Assembly: GCF_013694095.1 (NCBI RefSeq)
Contig: NZ_JACEFB010000004.1
Coordinates: forward strand, 33,638-97,637
Length of the DNA stretch: 64,000 nucleotides
From: Thermogemmata fonticola
GTDB taxonomy: Bacteria; Planctomycetota; Planctomycetia; Gemmatales; Gemmataceae
Direction: 5' to 3'
Within the stretch, counting starts at the first letter, position 1, and the number at the start of each line of letters is the position of its first letter. The translations under genes and the position numbers were made by a program. A model generated the notes under the pieces. It searched no databases. It was not told the origin of the DNA and was given only the letters and a program-made list of their open reading frames with translations. Positions 59,438 to 64,000 of the stretch are shown in pieces.

Positions 59438-61234
59438 ATGCCAAACCGCAAGCTGCTTCGTGAAATCGACCTCGGAGAAGAGGTCATTCAACAGACCGAC
59501 CAACAGTTCGAGCAAGCCCTCCCCGAATGGCTGTTTAACCAAGAGCGGGATTTTGAACCGAACAAGGTCGTCACCGGCAAAGTCCTGGAAATTCGCGGCG
59601 ACGAAGTGGTCGTAGACATCGGCTACAAATCGGAAGGCGTTGTCAAGGCGGAAGAATGGCGGGACGAGACCGGCGTGCTCCACCTGCCCCAGCCGGGCGA
59701 CACCGTCGAGGTGCTCATTGAGGACACCGAAACCGACGAAGGCACCATCCCGCTGTCCTACCGCAAGGCCAAGCGCCAAAAGGAATGGAGCCTGTTTTTG
59801 GAAAAATGCAAGGAAGGAGATGTGGTCAGCGGCACCGTCCTGAAAAAAGTCAAAGGTGGTCTGCTGGTCAACATCGGTGTCAACGCCTTCCTCCCGTCTT
59901 CCCAGGTGGACATCCGCCGGCCCCAATCCCTGGACGAATACATCGGCAAGACCATCGAGTGCGTCATTCTCAAAATCGACGAGTCCCGGCGCAACATCGT
60001 GGTCAGCCGCCGCAAACTCATCGAGGATCGCCGCAAAATCCAAAAGGAAAAACTGCTGGCCGAGCTGCAAGAAGGGCAAATCCGCAAAGGCGTGGTCAAA
60101 AACATCGCCGAGTTCGGCGCCTTCGTCGATCTGGGCGGCCTCGACGGCTTGCTCCACGTCACCGACATGGGCTGGCAACGTGTCACTAACCCCCACGACG
60201 TCGTCAAACTCGATCAGGAAATCGAAGTCTACATCCTGCACATCGACCGCGAAAAGGAAAAAATCGCCCTCTCCCTCAAGCACAAGACCCCCAGCCCCTG
60301 GGAAAACATCGAGCAGAAATACCCCGTGGGCAGCCGCCATATCGGCGAGGTGGTCAACATCATGCCCTATGGCGCTTTCGTCAAGCTCGAACCCGGTATC
60401 GAAGGACTGGTCCACATCTCCGAGATGTCCTGGGTCAAGCGGATCAACGATCCCCGCGAGGTGGTCAACATCGGCGACAAGGTCGAAGTCCAGGTGCTGG
60501 CCATCAATCACGAGAAAAAGGAAATCTCCCTGGGCATCAAGCAGTGCCAGGTCAATCCCTGGGATGAGGTCACGCGCAAGTATCCGCCGGGCACCATCGT
60601 CACGGGTACGGTGCGCAACCTGACCAGCTACGGGGCCTTCATCGAGATCGAGGAGGGAATCGAAGGACTGCTCCATGTCAGCGACATGAGCCATGTCCGC
60701 AAAGTGTCCAATCCCGCGGAGCTGCTCCAGAAGGGGCAGCAGATCACCTGCGTGGTCCTCAACGTCGACCAGGAACGCAAGCGGGTCGGGTTAGGCTTGA
60801 AGCAGATGAGTCCCGATCCGTGGGAGACGGACATTCCCAGCCGGTACAAGCCGGGGCAGAAGTGCCGGGGCCGGGTCACCAAACTGACGAACTTCGGGGT
60901 GTTCGTCGAGCTGGAACCGGGTCTGGAAGGGCTGCTGCACATCTCCGAGCTGGCCGACCACAAGGTGGAAAGCCCGGAGGAAGTCGTGCAGGTGGGCCAG
61001 GAAGTCGAGGTCAAGGTCCTGCGGGTCGATCCCAAGGAGCGCAAGATCGGCCTGTCCATGCGCCAGGTAGACGACGGCCAGGGAAGCCAGGAGGCGGCCG
61101 CCCCCGCGGAGGACAGCGGCGAAGCGCCCAGCCGCAGCCGGGAAAGCAAGCGGGAACTGCGCGGCGGAACCGGAGCGGCCGGACCCCTCATCCAGCTTCC
61201 CAGCGACGCGGACAATCCCCCCGCTGCTTCCTGA
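59438..61234 (+). CDS. rpsA: 30S ribosomal protein S1, six S1 domains
   Basis: The 598-residue protein contains six S1 RNA-binding domains in tandem. They start at VVTGKVLEIRGDEVVVDIGY, VVSGTVLKKVKGGLLVNIGV, IRKGVVKNIAEFGAFVDLGG, HIGEVVNIMPYGAFVKLEPG, IVTGTVRNLTSYGAFIEIEE and CRGRVTKLTNFGVFVELEPG. The last four carry the GAFV/GLLH.S signature. Ribosomal S1 brings mRNAs to the 30S subunit. The start is ATG 59438 (MPNRKLLREIDLGEEVIQQT). No Shine-Dalgarno precedes it, the upstream bases being CCCCCAACTATTGTTT, which is common for rpsA mRNAs that are translated by an S1-dependent, autoregulated route. A Ser/Gly-rich tail follows the last domain. Confidence 0.93.
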   Translation: MPNRKLLREIDLGEEVIQQTDQQFEQALPEWLFNQERDFEPNKVVTGKVLEIRGDEVVVDIGYKSEGVVKAEEWRDETGVLHLPQPGDTVEVLIEDTETDEGTIPLSYRKAKRQKEWSLFLEKCKEGDVVSGTVLKKVKGGLLVNIGVNAFLPSSQVDIRRPQSLDEYIGKTIECVILKIDESRRNIVVSRRKLIEDRRKIQKEKLLAELQEGQIRKGVVKNIAEFGAFVDLGGLDGLLHVTDMGWQRVTNPHDVVKLDQEIEVYILHIDREKEKIALSLKHKTPSPWENIEQKYPVGSRHIGEVVNIMPYGAFVKLEPGIEGLVHISEMSWVKRINDPREVVNIGDKVEVQVLAINHEKKEISLGIKQCQVNPWDEVTRKYPPGTIVTGTVRNLTSYGAFIEIEEGIEGLLHVSDMSHVRKVSNPAELLQKGQQITCVVLNVDQERKRVGLGLKQMSPDPWETDIPSRYKPGQKCRGRVTKLTNFGVFVELEPGLEGLLHISELADHKVESPEEVVQVGQEVEVKVLRVDPKERKIGLSMRQVDDGQGSQEAAAPAEDSGEAPSRSRESKRELRGGTGAAGPLIQLPSDADNPPAAS

Positions 61235-61755
61235 ACGCAACCCGTTTTCTCGGCGGATTCCCACCGCCGCTCGGCGGGTTTCCCCCGTCGCCGGGCGGCG
61301 CCCCTGTCCCGGCCGTTGGGCCGGCAAGGGCCTTCTGTACCCTCGCAATCCAGACCGGAGGCGGCCCCCCGGTTTTTTCGTTCCGCCCTCTCGGACCGCG
61401 GCTTTCTCGGCCCGTGGCTTCTTCCGAGGGGGCATTCTTCCGCGGAGATGAGTCAGGACAACCCTCAGCAGAGGGGGAGAGGCGAAGCCGGCCGAGAGGG
61501 TAGTCGTACACGGCGGGTATCGAGGATAGACACGCCGCGGTCCCCGTCATTTGGACACGCCGCGGTCACCTATCACATCGACCGTGGCCTGGGACCAGCG
61601 CGACTCCCACATCGACCGTGGTCATGACACCTGCGTGCGCTCACCGACTGGGTCGTAGTCAAAGACCCAGCGCAAACCTCCTTCGGCTGCCCCCGTCTCG
61701 CGCCATATGCTGGATCAACGGAGGATCTGGCAGCACTCCTGCGTCGCGTGCTGGA
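61235..61755. other. Gene-free interval, about 520 bp, with short repeats
   Basis: No gene was recognised between rpsA and the convergent LRR gene. Around 61540-61625 there are two GACACGCCGCGGTC copies and two CACATCGACCGTGG copies, direct repeats of about 14 bp. No terminator with a T-run was seen. Confidence 0.5.
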
Positions 61756-63882
61756 TCAACGCAAGATTATACAGCCCGGCAAGGCTTTTCGCAGTTCCCG
61801 AACCCCTGCAACCGTGACACGGGTGCCATACAGGTACAACCCTTGCAGGTTTTGGAGTTGTACGAGGTGTGGGAGTCCGGCGTCCGTGATCGGGGTGCGC
61901 TTCAGGTCCAGCTCTTGCAGGTTTTGGAGTTGTGCTAGTTCTTTGAGTCCGGTGTCGGTGATTTTGGTTCTGCTCAGGTACAGCAATTGCAGGTTTTGGA
62001 GTTGGGTCAGTTCTTTGAGTCCGGCGTCGGTGATCCGGGTGCTGTCGAGCCACAGCGCTTGCAGGTTTTGGAGTTGGGTCAGCTCTTTGAGTCCAGTGTC
62101 GGTGATCCGGGTGTTGTCGAGCCACAGCGCTTGCAGGTTTTGGAGTTGGGTCAGCTCTTTGAGTCCAGTGTCGGTGATTTTGGTGCTGCCCAGGTTCAAC
62201 CCTTGCAGGTTTTGGAGTTGTACGAGGTGTGGGAGTCCGGCGTCGGTGATTTTGGTTCCGCTCAGGTCCAGCCATTGCAGGTTTTGGAGTTGAGTCAGTT
62301 CTTTGAGTCCGGCGTCGGTGATTTTGGTGCTGCCCAGGTCCAGCTCTAGCAGGTTTTTGAGTTGGGTCAGTTCTTTCAGTCCCGTGTCGGTAATCTTCCA
62401 ACCTGAAAGACTAAGACGGGTCGGCGGTTGCATGGCCGCCAGGTAGTGCTTCAATCCGAGGTTCGTTTGCGCCTCATCCGGGATGATCAATTCCCGCAGC
62501 TTCAAGCCGCTGAGTTCTCTGAGTCCGACGTCGGTGATTTGGGTGCCACCCAGTTTCAGTCTTTGCAGGTTTTTGAGTTGGGTCAGTTCTTTGAGTCCGG
62601 CGTCGGTAATCCGGGTACGGCTCAGGTACAGCTCTTGCAGGTTTTGGAGTGGGGTCAGGTGTTTGAGTCCGGCGTCGGTGATCTGGGTGCCGAACAGGTA
62701 CAGTGTTTGCAGGTTTTGGAGTTTGGCTAGGTGTTGGAGTCCGGCGTCGGTGATGGGGGTAAAGCTCAGGTCCAGCGTTTGCAGGTTTTGGAGTTTAGCC
62801 AGGTGTTTGAGTGCGGCGTCGGTGATCGGGGTGCCGCATAGGTTCAGCGTTTGCAGGTTTTGGAGGTGGGTCAGTTCTCTGAGTCCCGCATCAGTGATCG
62901 GGGTATCGTCTAGGTTCAGCGTTTGCAGGTTTTTGAGGTGGGTCAGGTGTTGCAGTCCGGCGTCGGTGATCCGGGTGCTGTGCAGGTCTAGCCATTGCAG
63001 GTTTTGGAGTGGGGTCAGGTGTTTGAGTCCGGCGTCGGTGATCTTGGTGCCGAACAGGTACAGCGTTTGCAGTTTTTGGAGTTTGGCCAGGTGTTGGAGT
63101 CCGGCGTCGGTGATCGGGGTAAAGCTCAGGCTCAGCGCTTGCAGGTTTTGGAGTTGTGCTAGTTCTTTGAGTCCGGCGTTAGTGATCTGGGTCAAGCTCA
63201 GGCTCAGCCATTGCAGGTTTTGGAGTTGAGTCAGTTCTTTGAGTCCGGCGTCCGTGATTTTGGTTCCGCTCAGGTCCAGCGTTTGCAGGTTTTGGAGGTG
63301 TACTAGTTCTTTGAGTCCGGCGTCGGTGATCTGGGTCAAGCTCAGGCTCAGCCATTGCAGGTTTTTCAGCTCGATCAGCTTCTTCAGCCCTGTGTCGCTG
63401 ATCCGAGTGCCCCACAGATTCAGGGTGTGCAGGTTTTTCAGTTGGGCAATCTCCTTCAATCCCGCATCCGTGATCCGAGTTTTCATCAGGTTCAGCGATT
63501 GCAGATTTTGGAGTTGGGCTATCTCCTTCAGCCTTGTGTCCGTGATTGTGGAGCCGCGCAGGTCTAGCCCAAAGGGTGCGCCGGGAGCGGGGAGCTTGCC
63601 TACTACGCCGTCCCCTGGCCGAGTCCGAAACCTGAACCCCGGCAGGTCTCCCGCCTGCGCCTCCTGCTCTTCCAAGAACTGAATGAATCCATATTCGTTG
63701 ACGCGGAGCCAGCCCGCCTCCGCACCCGCCGCACGCCATCGCTGGACCACCTCCTGGGGCAACCGACGAAGTTTTGCCTTCCCCGCTGGCTCATTGGGTT
63801 GTCCCCGACCTGACCCCTCACTGAGCAGAAAAGCCACGACCAGACCGAACCACACCCCCGCCAGAGGAAGTCGCCGCTGCAT
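61756..63882 (-). CDS. Leucine-rich-repeat protein, about 24 repeats
   Basis: The 708-residue protein has an N-terminal signal peptide (LPLAGVWFGLVVAFLLSEG), a 75-residue non-repeat domain, and about 24 LRR units of 24 residues. The units follow a LQNLQ.L.L..T.ITDAGL pattern (72 bp at DNA level). One irregular unit, number 16, contains LIIPDEAQTNLGLKHYLAAM and breaks the period. The GLKEL/GLQHL register belongs to the cysteine-free bacterial LRR type abundant in planctomycetes. The protein is probably secreted or on the surface and binds other proteins. Many units are nearly identical at DNA level (for example the LQNLQALWLDNT and LQNLQALWLDST pair), so unit number may vary between strains. 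GC is lower than in the genes around it. It is convergent with rpsA. Confidence 0.92.
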   Translation of the reverse strand: MQRRLPLAGVWFGLVVAFLLSEGSGRGQPNEPAGKAKLRRLPQEVVQRWRAAGAEAGWLRVNEYGFIQFLEEQEAQAGDLPGFRFRTRPGDGVVGKLPAPGAPFGLDLRGSTITDTRLKEIAQLQNLQSLNLMKTRITDAGLKEIAQLKNLHTLNLWGTRISDTGLKKLIELKNLQWLSLSLTQITDAGLKELVHLQNLQTLDLSGTKITDAGLKELTQLQNLQWLSLSLTQITNAGLKELAQLQNLQALSLSFTPITDAGLQHLAKLQKLQTLYLFGTKITDAGLKHLTPLQNLQWLDLHSTRITDAGLQHLTHLKNLQTLNLDDTPITDAGLRELTHLQNLQTLNLCGTPITDAALKHLAKLQNLQTLDLSFTPITDAGLQHLAKLQNLQTLYLFGTQITDAGLKHLTPLQNLQELYLSRTRITDAGLKELTQLKNLQRLKLGGTQITDVGLRELSGLKLRELIIPDEAQTNLGLKHYLAAMQPPTRLSLSGWKITDTGLKELTQLKNLLELDLGSTKITDAGLKELTQLQNLQWLDLSGTKITDAGLPHLVQLQNLQGLNLGSTKITDTGLKELTQLQNLQALWLDNTRITDTGLKELTQLQNLQALWLDSTRITDAGLKELTQLQNLQLLYLSRTKITDTGLKELAQLQNLQELDLKRTPITDAGLPHLVQLQNLQGLYLYGTRVTVAGVRELRKALPGCIILR

Positions 63883-64000
63883 GGCTCACCTCTCCCAAGA
63901 CTTGAGCGTGAGATGGAATTGACCCCTTCAGTGTAACCCGCAGCCATCAGGCCAACAAGCGAAAAGGCAATTCCGGCGATCCTGGCGGCGGCAGATTCTG

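Noticed and set aside
1..64000. tRNA, rRNA, transposase, integrase, prophage structural genes
   Set aside because: None could be recognised. The Gp37/Gp68-like gene stands alone without other phage genes.

Overview
The window looks like a chromosomal segment of a GC-rich planctomycete, probably from the Gemmatales. Reasons: a DUF1559 pseudopilin-type protein, a Tat-exported DUF1501 protein, several zinc-ribbon/membrane proteins of planctomycete style, a long leucine-rich-repeat protein, a ThuA-like lipoprotein, FG-GAP and TPR proteins side by side, and an exosortase with an EpsI-type partner. No rRNA, tRNA, transposase or integrase was recognised. This assignment is inference from gene content, not from a marker phylogeny.

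Layout. 1-5 kb: the 5' part of a DUF190 gene, short tandem repeats, a Tat-exported acetolactate-synthase-like TPP enzyme and small membrane proteins. 5.6-13.7 kb: a minus-strand exopolysaccharide operon, read in transcription order as a strange Cys/His-rich frame with its own promoter and operator-like site, exosortase, Wzz/BY-kinase-like protein, EpsI-like protein, undecaprenyl-phosphate sugar transferase and GT2 glycosyltransferase. 14-16.4 kb: a TM2 protein and a MATE transporter. 16.7-18.9 kb: a 26-repeat CRISPR array with a recognisable leader promoter and a decayed distal end, but no cas gene anywhere in the window. 18.9-25.8 kb: an unrecognised acidic protein, a DUF4328 membrane protein, an amidohydrolase, a zinc-ribbon protein and a DUF5131 (phage Gp37/Gp68-like) protein. 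26.2-29.0 kb: a lower-GC patch with a DUF1828 protein divergent from an HD-domain phosphohydrolase plus YwgA-like pair. 29.2-33.2 kb: ThuA-like lipoprotein, FG-GAP and TPR proteins. 33.4-35.8 kb: anthranilate synthase component I and a specialised NusG/RfaH-like factor.

36-53 kb is a co-oriented polysaccharide gene cluster. It has nine GT4-type glycosyltransferases, a Wzy-like polymerase, an NAD-dependent sugar epimerase, a GT-C-type membrane protein and a glutamine-hydrolysing asparagine synthase. Many genes are coupled by ATGA overlaps. It has no initiating transferase and no obvious flippase. The initiating transferase, chain-length protein and exosortase lie in the 5.6-12.2 kb operon, so the two loci probably make one product between them, with the NusG-like factor a good candidate antiterminator. 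53-64 kb carries the DUF1559 protein, a small lipoprotein, an RraA-like protein, the DUF1501 protein, an FtsX-type permease, ribosomal protein S1 and a 24-repeat LRR protein.

Most interesting: the Cys/His-rich frame heading the exosortase operon, the orphan CRISPR array with two block-wise repeat variants, and the HD/YwgA/DUF1828 patch as a candidate defence module.
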